Under the pieces are notes generated by a model. It saw nothing but the letters and a program-made list of their open reading frames with translations. It made no database searches and was not told where the DNA came from. A stretch of DNA of 64,000 nt, from the NCBI GenBank assembly GCA_020634115.1, contig JACKCH010000014.1, forward strand, positions 215,683 through 279,682, given 5' to 3'. The stretch is from Anaerolineaceae bacterium (lineage in GTDB: Bacteria > Chloroflexota > Anaerolineae > Aggregatilineales > Phototrophicaceae). The position numbers and the translations under genes are program-made. Each line of letters opens with the position of its first letter. The stretch's first letter is position 1. Positions 16,283 to 24,732 of the stretch are shown piece after piece.

Positions 16283-17752
16283 ATGACTACCCCGACGATG
16301 CCAACCAACCAGGACTTCGCGACTGAAGTTCGAACCGACCGGCTCGGGTTGCTCTGGAAAGTAACGCTGATCATTTTTGTAAACGCTCTCTGGTTGCTAT
16401 TCAGCTTCGGGGCGTTGCAAAGGGTTGACCTGGGCCGTCCGGGGCTGGTATTTCTGAGTGTGATTTTCGGTTGCCTGGGTGCGCGGTTTTTCTTGCACCG
16501 AAACCGCTTTCGATTTGCTGTATGGGTGTATGCCCTGGGGGGAACGATTGGCATCGGGATCGTCCTGGCGGGTCTGGATCCGGTTGCACTTCAACTTGTG
16601 CCATTTGTCTTCCCGGTGATTGTGTTTATTGTCGGGCTGCTGATCTCACCGTCAGCGACTTTTGTCCTCGCCGTTATCAGCTCCGCAGTGATTATCATCG
16701 TTCCGTATCTGGCACAAGGAAACATGGATTTCCTGGGGGTACACCAGATTTTTGCCGTCATCCTGACATTTGTCAGCGCTACCCTGGCCGCACTGAGCAG
16801 CGGTGAACTTTTCGCGGTGACCGAATGGGCGCTGGCAAATTACCAGAAAGAACGTAAGACGACTCAGGCGCTTTTTGATAACCGCCAACTCCTGGAACGA
16901 ACGCTGCTGCGCACGCAAGCGCTCTCCGAACAGCTTCAGGAGACAAACCAGCAGTTGGAGTTCGCCCGCGCCGCCGCTGAGGAGGCCAAACACTATCGCG
17001 GCCAGTTTCTAGCCAATATGAGCCATGAGCTACGGACTCCGCTCAATGCGATTATTGGCTTTAGTGAAACCATGCTCAGTTTCCCATCCATGTACGATGG
17101 TGTGGGGTTGCCTAACGCCTATCAGAGTGACCTGGGGCAGATTCACAGCAGCGGACGGCAACTTCTCAGCCTGATTAATGATATCCTCGACCTGTCGCGG
17201 GTGGATGCCGGGAAACTGGATATGCGTTCCGAGCGGGTTCAGATTGAGCCGGTGGTCAAAATGGTACTGGCTACTGCAGCCGGCCTGGTAAGCAGCAAGC
17301 CGGTCAACCTGGAAAAAGACATCGCGGATGACCTCCCTGACCTGCTGGCCGACGAAGCCCGTGTACGCCAGGTACTTCTCAACCTATACAGCAACGCTGC
17401 CAAATTCACCGATTCCGGCTCGATCACACTGATTATCCGTCCTGATGGTGATGGGGTGCGGTTGAGCGTCAAGGATACCGGTGCGGGCATTGATCCCAAG
17501 AACCATGGCCTGATTTTCGAGGAATTCAAACAGGCCGAATCCATTGGACGTGATCCGCGTTCTGGCGCGGGGCTGGGGCTTGCAATTTCCCGCCAGTTAC
17601 TGACCCTGATGGATGGGCGTATCTGGGTTGAGAGTGAAGTGGGCAAGGGCAGCACTTTTCATATCTGGCTGCCACGCTACCCGGATGCGCTGGATACCAA
17701 ACCACGTCCTTTATTGATCCCGAATCCAACCGCCCAGAAAAGCGAGGGTTAA
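16283..17752 (+). CDS. Membrane histidine kinase (six-helix sensor)
   Basis: A 489-residue sensor kinase. About six transmembrane helices occupy residues 24-180, with very short loops, so sensing is probably within or near the membrane. A coiled-coil (LLERTLLRTQALSEQLQETNQQL) leads to the HisKA domain with NMSHELRTPLN and phospho-acceptor His248. The HATPase domain has the N box (LLNLYSNAAKF), G1 (DTGAGI) and G2 (GAGLGLAIS). Start ATG has GGGGAG upstream. The response regulator gene begins 2 bp after its stop, so the two form one unit. Signal unknown. Confidence 0.93.
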   Translation: MTTPTMPTNQDFATEVRTDRLGLLWKVTLIIFVNALWLLFSFGALQRVDLGRPGLVFLSVIFGCLGARFFLHRNRFRFAVWVYALGGTIGIGIVLAGLDPVALQLVPFVFPVIVFIVGLLISPSATFVLAVISSAVIIIVPYLAQGNMDFLGVHQIFAVILTFVSATLAALSSGELFAVTEWALANYQKERKTTQALFDNRQLLERTLLRTQALSEQLQETNQQLEFARAAAEEAKHYRGQFLANMSHELRTPLNAIIGFSETMLSFPSMYDGVGLPNAYQSDLGQIHSSGRQLLSLINDILDLSRVDAGKLDMRSERVQIEPVVKMVLATAAGLVSSKPVNLEKDIADDLPDLLADEARVRQVLLNLYSNAAKFTDSGSITLIIRPDGDGVRLSVKDTGAGIDPKNHGLIFEEFKQAESIGRDPRSGAGLGLAISRQLLTLMDGRIWVESEVGKGSTFHIWLPRYPDALDTKPRPLLIPNPTAQKSEG

Positions 17753-17754
17753 GC

Positions 17755-18456
17755 GTGCGCATTTTATATGTAGAAGACAACCCAGCGAATGTATCCCTGG
17801 TCAATCGGGTGGCACGTATTGGCAATCATAGTGTGATCACGTACACCAGTGGCACAGATGCGTTGGATAACTTCGAGTCCGATAAGCCGGATATTGTCCT
17901 TATGGACATCCAGTTGAACGGACCATTGAATGGGCTGGAAGCTGTGCAGAAGTTGCGGGCGGATGGTCACAAACTCCCAATCATCGCCGTGACCGCTTAC
18001 GCAATGGTGGGCGACAAAGAGCGCTGCATGGCAGCAGGCTGTGATGGCTATCTCGCCAAGCCCCTGCCAGTTTCAGAGTTGGTATCACTCTTTGAGAAAT
18101 ATGCTGCCCAAATTACCCCGCCGTCGTCTCCCAAGCGGAAAACATCAACCGCAGAGCTAGAAGCCGTATTTATTCCGAAATCGACAGAAAAAGATCAGAC
18201 TTCGGAAATGCTGCCCGCCTTCCCCCTACCCCCGTTGCCTACCGCTCCGGCACAGGCAGAGCAATCAACTGATGTGCAAACGCCAGCAGTGAAACCTGTA
18301 TCAGAGACACCGACAGAAGAACCGATATCACAGGCCGCGCAAACACCCGAATCGCCCCCGGACGAAGCGGCAGCGCAAACAGTGAAACCCGTACCAAAAT
18401 CAGATAGCATACCGCCGCAGCCATCGGATTCTTCGACCAACAAGCCAGAATCATGA
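17755..18456 (+). CDS. Stand-alone response regulator with long disordered tail
   Basis: A 233-residue protein starting at GTG. Residues 1-118 are a REC domain with the acidic pair E7/D8, phospho-acceptor Asp51 in LMDIQ, the T/A position at about 81 and Lys105 in AKPLP. Instead of a DNA-binding domain it carries about 110 residues rich in Pro, Thr, Gln, Ser and Glu, probably disordered. Like CheY/DivK-type regulators, it should signal by protein contact. The partner kinase is the gene 2 bp upstream. Confidence 0.9.
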   Translation: MRILYVEDNPANVSLVNRVARIGNHSVITYTSGTDALDNFESDKPDIVLMDIQLNGPLNGLEAVQKLRADGHKLPIIAVTAYAMVGDKERCMAAGCDGYLAKPLPVSELVSLFEKYAAQITPPSSPKRKTSTAELEAVFIPKSTEKDQTSEMLPAFPLPPLPTAPAQAEQSTDVQTPAVKPVSETPTEEPISQAAQTPESPPDEAAAQTVKPVPKSDSIPPQPSDSSTNKPES

Positions 18457-18476
18457 TTGGGTTAGATATTTACGTC

Positions 18477-18492
18477 AGGGGATTAATCCCCT
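18477..18492. repeat. 16-bp perfect palindrome
   Basis: AGGGGATTAATCCCCT, between the convergent response regulator and degV genes. It belongs to the same GGGG/CCCC-armed palindrome type seen in other gaps of this window. Confidence 0.7.
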
Positions 18493-18549
18493 AAGCAATA
18501 GCGCGGATTTCTGTAGGGATATTCAATGACGAATTGAACCACGAACGCG

Positions 18550-19413
18550 CTAAAAATCTCCGGCGCACCCGCATAGCGCCAACGCCCCCGGCCCGGTATG
18601 GACACCCATAACCGGCGACGTAACCGCAATCACGGTTTCTACCGGATGGTACTCCTGGCGGATACGTTCCGCGATTTCATGGGCTAAGTCGAGTGTGCCG
18701 CTGTGCATAATGGCGACGTGCAGCGGTTGGCTGGTATCAAGCTGGCTAAAAAACGTGGTATACATTTTGTCGAGCGCCTGCCGCCGCGTACGGGCCCGTG
18801 AGTGCGGTTCGATTTTGCCTGTCCGGTGGTCAACGTGCAGAAGCGGCTTCAGGTCGAGAATCGTCCCCACCCAGCGGGCCGCCAGACTGATACGCCCACC
18901 CTTTTGCAGATATTCGAGCGTATCTACATACAGCACAGTGCTGGTGTGACTGCGGACTCGTTCAGCAGCAGCGATGATGTCAGCAGCACTGCCCCTCGCG
19001 TCCCGAACACGGGCAGCAGCCAGAAGCTGCCAGCCGAGACTCATCGAATTCGCCTTCGAGTCGACCACATGCACTGGAAAATCCACCATACTCTCCGCCA
19101 GACGCGCCGAATTATAGGTGTTGCTCATCTGTCCGCTGATCGTAAAGATAATCGCTTCCTGGGCGCCGTCGGCCTGCGCCTGCCGAAGCGCCGTGACAAA
19201 ATCTGCTGGGGACGGCTGTGATGTGGTCGGATGAACCGGGTCAGAGACCAGCCGCCGGTAAAAATCCTCGGCGTCAATGTCAAACCGGTCACGAAGCGTT
19301 TGCGTGCCCCAGATCAGCTGCAAAGGGACAACCTGAATGGTATACTCAGCGATGATCTCATCCGGCAGATCACAGGTGCTATCCGTGATGATGGCGATTG
19401 AATGTGGTGACAT
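18550..19413 (-). CDS. DegV family fatty-acid-binding protein
   Basis: A 287-residue DegV/EDD-fold protein. The start MSPHSIAIITDSTCDLP is chosen over the ATG 21 bases upstream because the family begins with the IxTDSTxD strand. Other family marks are HPTTSQPSPADF near residue 68, ISGQMSNTYNSA near 98, and VDTLEYLQKGGRIS near 164. Members bind a fatty acid; in Firmicutes they are FakB subunits handing acyl chains to the FakA kinase. No fakA is nearby. A consensus promoter lies 36-64 bp upstream on the minus strand. Confidence 0.92.
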   Translation of the reverse strand: MSPHSIAIITDSTCDLPDEIIAEYTIQVVPLQLIWGTQTLRDRFDIDAEDFYRRLVSDPVHPTTSQPSPADFVTALRQAQADGAQEAIIFTISGQMSNTYNSARLAESMVDFPVHVVDSKANSMSLGWQLLAAARVRDARGSAADIIAAAERVRSHTSTVLYVDTLEYLQKGGRISLAARWVGTILDLKPLLHVDHRTGKIEPHSRARTRRQALDKMYTTFFSQLDTSQPLHVAIMHSGTLDLAHEIAERIRQEYHPVETVIAVTSPVMGVHTGPGALALCGCAGDF

Positions 19414-19449
19414 AATTTTCCGTGTCCCATACAACTATTTTACACAGTA

Positions 19450-19477
19450 ACTATACAATAATTGTTCAAAATGTCAA
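19450..19477 (-). promoter_or_regulatory. Sigma70-type promoter of the DegV gene
   Basis: On the minus strand a perfect TTGACA (19472-19477) and TATAGT (19450-19455) are separated by 16 bp, with transcription expected to begin near 19443. It is the cleanest -35 box in the window and lies between divergent genes. Confidence 0.75.
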
Positions 19478-19494
19478 GGTAATCTGTACAGAAA

Positions 19495-19884
19495 ATGATG
19501 AATCCGACGCTCACTCCACAAATCCAGCAGGCGCTCGCTAGTGAACGCTTGATAGACATCACCACCACCGGGCGCGTCACCGGCCAGCAGCATCGCATCG
19601 AAATCTTCTTCCATAATATAGATGGCAGGCTATACATCACCGGCAAACCAGGCAAGCGCCGCCAATGGTACGAGAATCTACGGGTGAACCCGTCTCTTAC
19701 GTTTCACCTCAAGCAGAGTGTGACCGCCGACCTGCCCGCTCAGGCGACGCCGATACTCGATGAAGCGGAAAGGCGGCGTGTTCTGGCGGCGATCCTGGCC
19801 GGAATGCCCGATCATGATGGCGAACTGGAGGCGTGGGTCGCAGGCAGCCCATTGGTGCAGGTGGACATCATCGGGATGCAATAA
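19495..19884 (+). CDS. DUF385 / deazaflavin (F420)-dependent nitroreductase family protein
   Basis: A 129-residue split-barrel protein. TTTGRVTGQQHRIEIFFHNIDGRLYITGKPGKRRQWYENLRVNP carries the family's TxGRxTG-x-x-R start, the Y-I-x-G strand and the W-Y-x-N-L-x-x-N-P helix that bind F420 or a related flavin. The C-terminal helix region is shorter than in Mycobacterium Ddn. Physiological substrate unknown. Start at 19495 or the next codon's ATG (19498). It is transcribed divergently from degV. Confidence 0.8.
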   Translation: MMNPTLTPQIQQALASERLIDITTTGRVTGQQHRIEIFFHNIDGRLYITGKPGKRRQWYENLRVNPSLTFHLKQSVTADLPAQATPILDEAERRRVLAAILAGMPDHDGELEAWVAGSPLVQVDIIGMQ

Positions 19885-19902
19885 AAAAGCCCGTTTCCGG
19901 GC
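19883..19902 (-). terminator. Terminator of the VIT-VWA gene (minus strand)
   Basis: GCCCG and CGGGC arms (19889-19902) have a four-base loop and, on the minus strand, run into TTTTTT. The T-run overlaps the stop codon of the plus-strand DUF385 gene. Confidence 0.65.
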
Positions 19903-19933
19903 AATGATAGATACTGTATGGGATATTTTCGGT

Positions 19934-20001
19934 GGGCGACCACACCGGATCGCCCTACGATTCACAACGGTTTTGTAGGGGCACAAACATTATGCCCCTA
20001 C
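19934..20001. repeat. Two palindromes, one with GTAGGGGCA/TGCCCCTAC arms
   Basis: GGGCGA (19934-19939) pairs with TCGCCC (19950-19955), followed by TAC. GTAGGGGCA (19975-19983) pairs perfectly with TGCCCCTAC (19993-20001). Both lie in a gap downstream of two convergent genes. Confidence 0.8.
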
Positions 20002-20017
20002 CGGGAATTTCCGGGAA

Positions 20018-22300
20018 TTACTCGCTCACCACCTCATAGGCCACGCCGTCCCACACCACGATAACGCGCTCACCGATGGCGAAGTAGTCCGCCAGTTCCG
20101 GCACGCTATCCAGCAGCGCGAAGTAGCCGTCGCTCAGAAAAACCACCGGCTGCGTCTGCATGGTATCCGGCTCGAAGGTCGTATCCGTCCACACGCCGTT
20201 TTGCAGGATGAACGTCTTGCTGTTCACGGTCTGGATGGGATTCACCGCCCGGTTCTCAATCGAATACCCTTCACCGTCAGCCACGCCGCCCACAATCCCA
20301 CCGGGCGTCATCGTCCCTAACGGAGTTGCTGTCATTGCCAACATCGGTTGATTTGCCGGGGCGGGCGCTTCGGCGTTAGCGAACCCACCAACAAAATCGG
20401 CGGCATCCACCGCACCGGCGCCGCTGCTGGTAGTCGACAGTTCTTCCGCTTCCTGCCGGAAGGTGTTGGCGGCGCGTTCACGCCCCTGCTGGGTCAGAAT
20501 GTCATCTTCCTCAATCAGGAAGCTGGTGTAAGGGGTGATGATGCCGTAGCGCACACTCAGCCGCACCACACTGTCTACCAGTTCCGGGTTTTCCCCATTC
20601 AGACGAATGGTGTTCAACAGATCACCAATCCGGCGGGTCGCCCACAAACGGGCGATGAAGGCATCGCCACCTGCCCGACCAGGGAAACTCAGGTTACTGT
20701 AGACATAGGTCTGTTCACCGCCGTTGACCTTACCACGCAGTGTGATCGTGGTGTTATCCAGACTACCCCGGTAGCGCCCGACCAGGGTCAACTGCGTCCC
20801 GGCGAACAGATCCGGCAGCGGTTGGGCCGGATACATATCCTGGGTATTCACGCCGCCCATATCGAGTGTCACATCGGTCAGCACCGGGGCGCTGATCTTG
20901 TTGTACAGTCCGGCGACTTCTTCATCAATCCGTTCGGTGGGGCGCACATACGACCCCGCGCCGCGATGGTCGCGCACGATAGCGTCCAGCAGGAAGGTGT
21001 CCACGTCATCGCCTACGCCGAAGGTGAAAATACGGACGTTCGGTCTGGCTGTGGCTTCCAGGTTCTTGAGGATGGCATCGGTTTCGACTTCACCTTCCGT
21101 CGCAAGGCCATCTGTCAGGAACAGGATGGTCGTCGGGCGTTCGGCGTCGGCCATACCGATTGCAGTGGTCAGTGCGCCGTTGATGTCCGTACCGCCAATG
21201 GCTTCCTGCGTGCGCACCCAGTCTACCGCGTCGCGCACCTGTGCCGGAGACTCCATTTGGGTACTGTAGGTACGCCAGCCGGTGCTGAACAACACCAGGT
21301 TAAAACGGTCTTCCGGGTTCAGGTGTTCCAGCACGTATTCCGCAGCCGTCCGCGCCTGATCCCATTTGTCGCCAAACATGCTGCCTGACTGGTCGAGAAC
21401 CACAATCACATCTTTGGGGATCACCTGGTTTTCCGGCAGCGTGACCGGCGGCTGCACCAACAGCATGAAGAACCCATCTTCGCTGGCGCTTTCGCGGTAA
21501 GTGATGAGGTTGACGTTAATCGTCTCATTGGCGATGCCGTAGTACAGGCTGAAGTCATCTCCTGGCACATACTGACCGGACTCGAAGCCCACACGGAAAG
21601 TGTTATTGGCGTCATCGCGGCTGATCGCCACCGGGTGACTGGGCGAATAGATATTGCTGATCGGGTCGTTGCTGCGGGCGTTCACGCTGATGCTCAGTTC
21701 TTCCACCGGGCGCGGCGTCAGCAGGTTCGTCACCTTCAACGGATAGACGTAGTGGATCAGGCCGTTTTCGGCTTCCAGCACCTGCCCATAACTAATCTGA
21801 ATGCGACGCGATTCGCCGGGCGGGATGGGGAACACGTTAGCCTGTACCGCGTTCGTGCCAACATATTCCAGCAGCGCCGGGTCGCGGTACTGACGCACGA
21901 TTTCGTTATAGATGCCGCGTGCTTCACTCGCCGGGAGGATTTTGGCCTCAATCGGCTGTCCGTTGATGTACATCGTCAGTTGGTCTACCGACGCTTCGGC
22001 GGGCAGCGGGAAGATAAACGTCCCCTCCGCCAGACCGTTGCCCTCGTTGACAAACTCCAGGTCAACCTGGGTCGTGGCGATTTGATTTTCAATGGTCACG
22101 GTGACACGATGATAGTCAATCTTCAGCCATTCCGGGTTAGTGAACACACCGCGAATGATGGGCGGCTGCGGACACGGCACAATTACCGGGCAGGTTGATC
22201 CCGGCGGGCAGGGCTGCGGGGTGGGGCATTCGACCTGCGCCTGAACGGGCAGCGCCAGTAACAACAAGAAGAACGGAACCAAATAGAGTAAGCGTTTCAT
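20018..22300 (-). CDS. Secreted VIT and von Willebrand factor A domain protein
   Basis: A 760-residue exported protein. The start at 22300 has GGAGG seven bases upstream and a signal peptide (MKRLLYLVPFFLLLLALPVQAQ); the longer frame to 22381 is rejected. After a Cys/Pro-rich strand of four Cys comes a VIT domain (about 60-170), whose E-ARGIYNEIVR-x-x-RDPALLEY motif is the family mark. A VWA domain follows (about 290-470), with the metal-binding DQSGSM, a threonine in GGTDIN, and an FLTDG strand. The C-terminal half is inter-alpha-trypsin-inhibitor-like with no further known motif. There is no sortase signal or C-terminal anchor. Likely cation-dependent adhesion or envelope interaction. Confidence 0.9.
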   Translation of the reverse strand: MKRLLYLVPFFLLLLALPVQAQVECPTPQPCPPGSTCPVIVPCPQPPIIRGVFTNPEWLKIDYHRVTVTIENQIATTQVDLEFVNEGNGLAEGTFIFPLPAEASVDQLTMYINGQPIEAKILPASEARGIYNEIVRQYRDPALLEYVGTNAVQANVFPIPPGESRRIQISYGQVLEAENGLIHYVYPLKVTNLLTPRPVEELSISVNARSNDPISNIYSPSHPVAISRDDANNTFRVGFESGQYVPGDDFSLYYGIANETINVNLITYRESASEDGFFMLLVQPPVTLPENQVIPKDVIVVLDQSGSMFGDKWDQARTAAEYVLEHLNPEDRFNLVLFSTGWRTYSTQMESPAQVRDAVDWVRTQEAIGGTDINGALTTAIGMADAERPTTILFLTDGLATEGEVETDAILKNLEATARPNVRIFTFGVGDDVDTFLLDAIVRDHRGAGSYVRPTERIDEEVAGLYNKISAPVLTDVTLDMGGVNTQDMYPAQPLPDLFAGTQLTLVGRYRGSLDNTTITLRGKVNGGEQTYVYSNLSFPGRAGGDAFIARLWATRRIGDLLNTIRLNGENPELVDSVVRLSVRYGIITPYTSFLIEEDDILTQQGRERAANTFRQEAEELSTTSSGAGAVDAADFVGGFANAEAPAPANQPMLAMTATPLGTMTPGGIVGGVADGEGYSIENRAVNPIQTVNSKTFILQNGVWTDTTFEPDTMQTQPVVFLSDGYFALLDSVPELADYFAIGERVIVVWDGVAYEVVSE

Positions 22301-22383
22301 GCGGAACCTCCCTAAATGCACATCGTTGTTACCCTTAAGACGCCGGGGCTGTGGATTTGGTTCCACACAGAGTGGAGTCAATT

Positions 22384-22791
22384 TCAGGAGGGTGTGTGGC
22401 AGGTATCCCCCTCACAGATGGTGACACCCAACAGCCGGTTAATCCGATAACGATGACGGGCGACCCAGCGATAGGCGCGATCCCCCAACCACGCCATACC
22501 CGGCAGGTGCAGCAGCAACCAGACCGGATACCCCAACGGGAGTTCCTTCAGTACGCGCCGCATCGCCAGAAAACCACCCAGTAGCGTGCCGTCGGGCGTA
22601 ACTAGGTGCATCTGCCCCAGCGCGGCGGCGAAATCCAGGCTGGGGCAGCAGGCATTCGCGGCCTCGCGGTCATGCAGGTCTACGAAGGCCGTTCGCTTCA
22701 ACCAATCCAGCGCCCGAATAATACGTTTGCTCTGCTGGCAGATCACACATTGGCCGTCATACAGGAGGGTCACCGGGGCATTTCTATCCAT
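22384..22791 (-). CDS. DCC family thiol-disulfide oxidoreductase-like protein (DUF393)
   Basis: A 135-residue protein with the DCC signature LLYDGQCVICQQSKR at the N-terminus, where DGxCxxC holds the putative redox pair. LLGGFLAMRRVLKELP and YRWVARHRYRIN are also typical. The family has a thioredoxin-like fold with poorly known function. The start ATG at 22791 or 22797 (two codons earlier) are both possible. It ends with two extra Cys (CEGDTC). It lies upstream of the VIT-VWA gene on the same strand, separated by 83 bp. Confidence 0.85.
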   Translation of the reverse strand: MDRNAPVTLLYDGQCVICQQSKRIIRALDWLKRTAFVDLHDREAANACCPSLDFAAALGQMHLVTPDGTLLGGFLAMRRVLKELPLGYPVWLLLHLPGMAWLGDRAYRWVARHRYRINRLLGVTICEGDTCHTPS

Positions 22792-22876
22792 TGACAACCT
22801 GCTCGCTCACACTATCGCTGACCTTATTATAGGCCGGTCAATGACAGAATCGCATCAAAATAACCACCACATCGGC

Positions 22877-22882
22877 TATAAT
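22877..22882 (+). promoter_or_regulatory. TATAAT -10 element upstream of the propeller gene
   Basis: A consensus TATAAT 69 bp before the ATG at 22952, in the gap between divergent genes. No convincing -35 is present. Confidence 0.4.
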
Positions 22883-22951
22883 GATTGAAGGTATTCAGGG
22901 AAAATTCACCCAACCTGACCATATCAGCACAAATCATCGCAGGAACAATGA

Positions 22952-24037
22952 ATGATGCAACAGAAAAAAACAGTCGTGACACGATTGCTACTATTCATCC
23001 TGGCCGGACTGATTCTCCCGCCGCCGCAGACAATGGCACAGGAAATGTCGCCCACACCCCCGCCGCCCACGCTTGAACCTGAAATAGCCTGTTTGCTGGA
23101 TAGCAATCCGGTCTGGTCGCCAGATGGTCAGCGCATTGCCTTTGTTTCTGGAAGATCGGGTAACGCGGATATATGGATCATGGATGCCGATGGCACGAAT
23201 CTCCGAAACGTGACGAATACAAGCGACGTGGAAGAATACAACCTGCTTTGGTCACCAGATGGGAACTGGTTCGCTTTCTTATCGGGACCTTTCGGTATTG
23301 CGAATATCTGGGTGATACATCCTGATGGAACGGGGCTTATGAACCTGAGCGAAGGAGATGTAGGGCCTGCGGCAAGTCCAGCCTGGTCACCCGATGGAAA
23401 GTATCTTGCGATTCCGCCCTTGCAAGGTGGTGTTTGGGTGGTCAATATGCAGACTTTTGAGCGAATAAACATCACAACGGCCAATGATGAAGCGTATAAA
23501 TGGCCGAGTTGGTCGCCAAATGGACAGCAGATTGCTTTGACAACCTACGACAATGACAGGGTGCTTATCGCTAATGTGGATGGATCAGGCATAACCACAT
23601 TGAATGATACAAAATTCAACATTAGGGCACATTGGTCGCCGGTCAATCAATTCATCCTGGTCATCCATGCAGCCACATTAGGTGGTAGTATGGAAGATTT
23701 ATGGCTGATAGATAGCGATACTTCTGAGATTGTTAATTTGACCGAAGATTATGATGGGGATTACTTCTGGCCCGCATGGTCACTGGATGGCAGCATGATT
23801 ATTTTCGAATCGAACCTAGACGGACAAAAGGACATCTGGCGGATGGATGCCGATGGCGGAAATCTGCTTAATCTGACATCGGAAATTGTGGGATCAGTAG
23901 GGTTAGCAGCTTGGTCGCCGGACGGACAGAAGGTCGCGTTCCGTGTCCGTCATGAATCAACCTATACGATCTGGGTCGTGGATGCCGATGGCACGAATCC
24001 GATCAACCTTTCAGCCGTTATCCCCTGCACTGAATAA
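22952..24037 (+). CDS. Secreted TolB-like beta-propeller (PD40 repeats)
   Basis: A 361-residue exported protein. A signal peptide (basic start, LLLFILAGLILP core, TMAQEM) is followed by a Pro-rich linker. The rest is a propeller of about seven PD40 blades, each carrying a WSPDG-type turn (WSPDG, WSPDG, WSPDG, WSPNG, WSPVN, WSLDG, WSPDG) and a DIW-x-M/VxDADG strand. TolB-like propellers bind proteins or sugars at the cell surface. No enzymatic domain is attached. It is followed 4 bp later by a lipoprotein gene, so the two are probably co-expressed and may interact. Confidence 0.85.
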   Translation: MMQQKKTVVTRLLLFILAGLILPPPQTMAQEMSPTPPPPTLEPEIACLLDSNPVWSPDGQRIAFVSGRSGNADIWIMDADGTNLRNVTNTSDVEEYNLLWSPDGNWFAFLSGPFGIANIWVIHPDGTGLMNLSEGDVGPAASPAWSPDGKYLAIPPLQGGVWVVNMQTFERINITTANDEAYKWPSWSPNGQQIALTTYDNDRVLIANVDGSGITTLNDTKFNIRAHWSPVNQFILVIHAATLGGSMEDLWLIDSDTSEIVNLTEDYDGDYFWPAWSLDGSMIIFESNLDGQKDIWRMDADGGNLLNLTSEIVGSVGLAAWSPDGQKVAFRVRHESTYTIWVVDADGTNPINLSAVIPCTE

Positions 24038-24041
24038 GGCA

Positions 24042-24701
24042 ATGTTAAAGTCTGCTCACAGAATCGCTTGCCTGGTATGTAAATTCAGCGTATATCCACG
24101 ATATGTTGCTATTATTTTCATAGCCTTAATTACTGGATGTTCAACCTTTCCAGATCATCAGCCCTCGCTGAACCAAAATACTTCATCAAACTTCATGTTA
24201 GATATTTCCGAAATAGTCGGAACGAGTTGGGATGCAAGTGAGATTTGGTTACCCGCTGACTTAGCGGATATGAAAGGCGAATCGTCCGCTCTCTTGGCGA
24301 ATGCTAATCAGTTATTACGGCACAAAGACAATTACCTGGCGTTTATTGACTATCGTCTGTTCGAGTATGCAGATAGCGACTCATCAAGTGAACGTTTCCG
24401 TATTCAGAAGCAGACAATTTTTTATGATTTGAATTCTGCATATAAGTGGGAAACATTAGACATTCAACAATATACGCCAGGGGCGGATGGAATACACGCT
24501 GCATGTAAGGACATCAAAGGAGAAAATGTCGAACAGGATACACGATGCGCATTGATACTAAGATATGACAGATTTATCGTTTATATGAACATTTGGAGAA
24601 TACGCGATAACCAAGAATACTTATCAATGGAGACTATTTTCGCTATCCTGCGGCGCGTCAATGCAAAGTCTGAGGAAGCCTTACTAGCGAAATTGAACTA
24701 A
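24042..24701 (+). CDS. Putative lipoprotein
   Basis: A 219-residue protein. The ATG at 24042, 4 bp after the propeller stop, is preferred to the upstream frame overlapping that gene. A basic N-terminus and a hydrophobic stretch end in LITGC, a good lipobox with Cys32 as the lipidated residue. The rest is soluble, with Cys pairs (CKDIKG...DTRC), and matches no family I recognise. Base composition is clearly AT-richer than its neighbours, which may point to acquisition or relaxed selection. Likely a partner of the preceding propeller. Confidence 0.65.
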   Translation: MLKSAHRIACLVCKFSVYPRYVAIIFIALITGCSTFPDHQPSLNQNTSSNFMLDISEIVGTSWDASEIWLPADLADMKGESSALLANANQLLRHKDNYLAFIDYRLFEYADSDSSSERFRIQKQTIFYDLNSAYKWETLDIQQYTPGADGIHAACKDIKGENVEQDTRCALILRYDRFIVYMNIWRIRDNQEYLSMETIFAILRRVNAKSEEALLAKLN

Positions 24702-24732
24702 TCTAAAAGTTTTCCTCACGCCTCAGCACTAC

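Noticed and set aside
20348..21388. 346-codon plus-strand frame opposite the VIT-VWA gene
   Set aside because: Antisense shadow of a high-GC gene with strong codon bias; no ribosome binding site or family similarity, whereas the minus-strand protein has clear domains.
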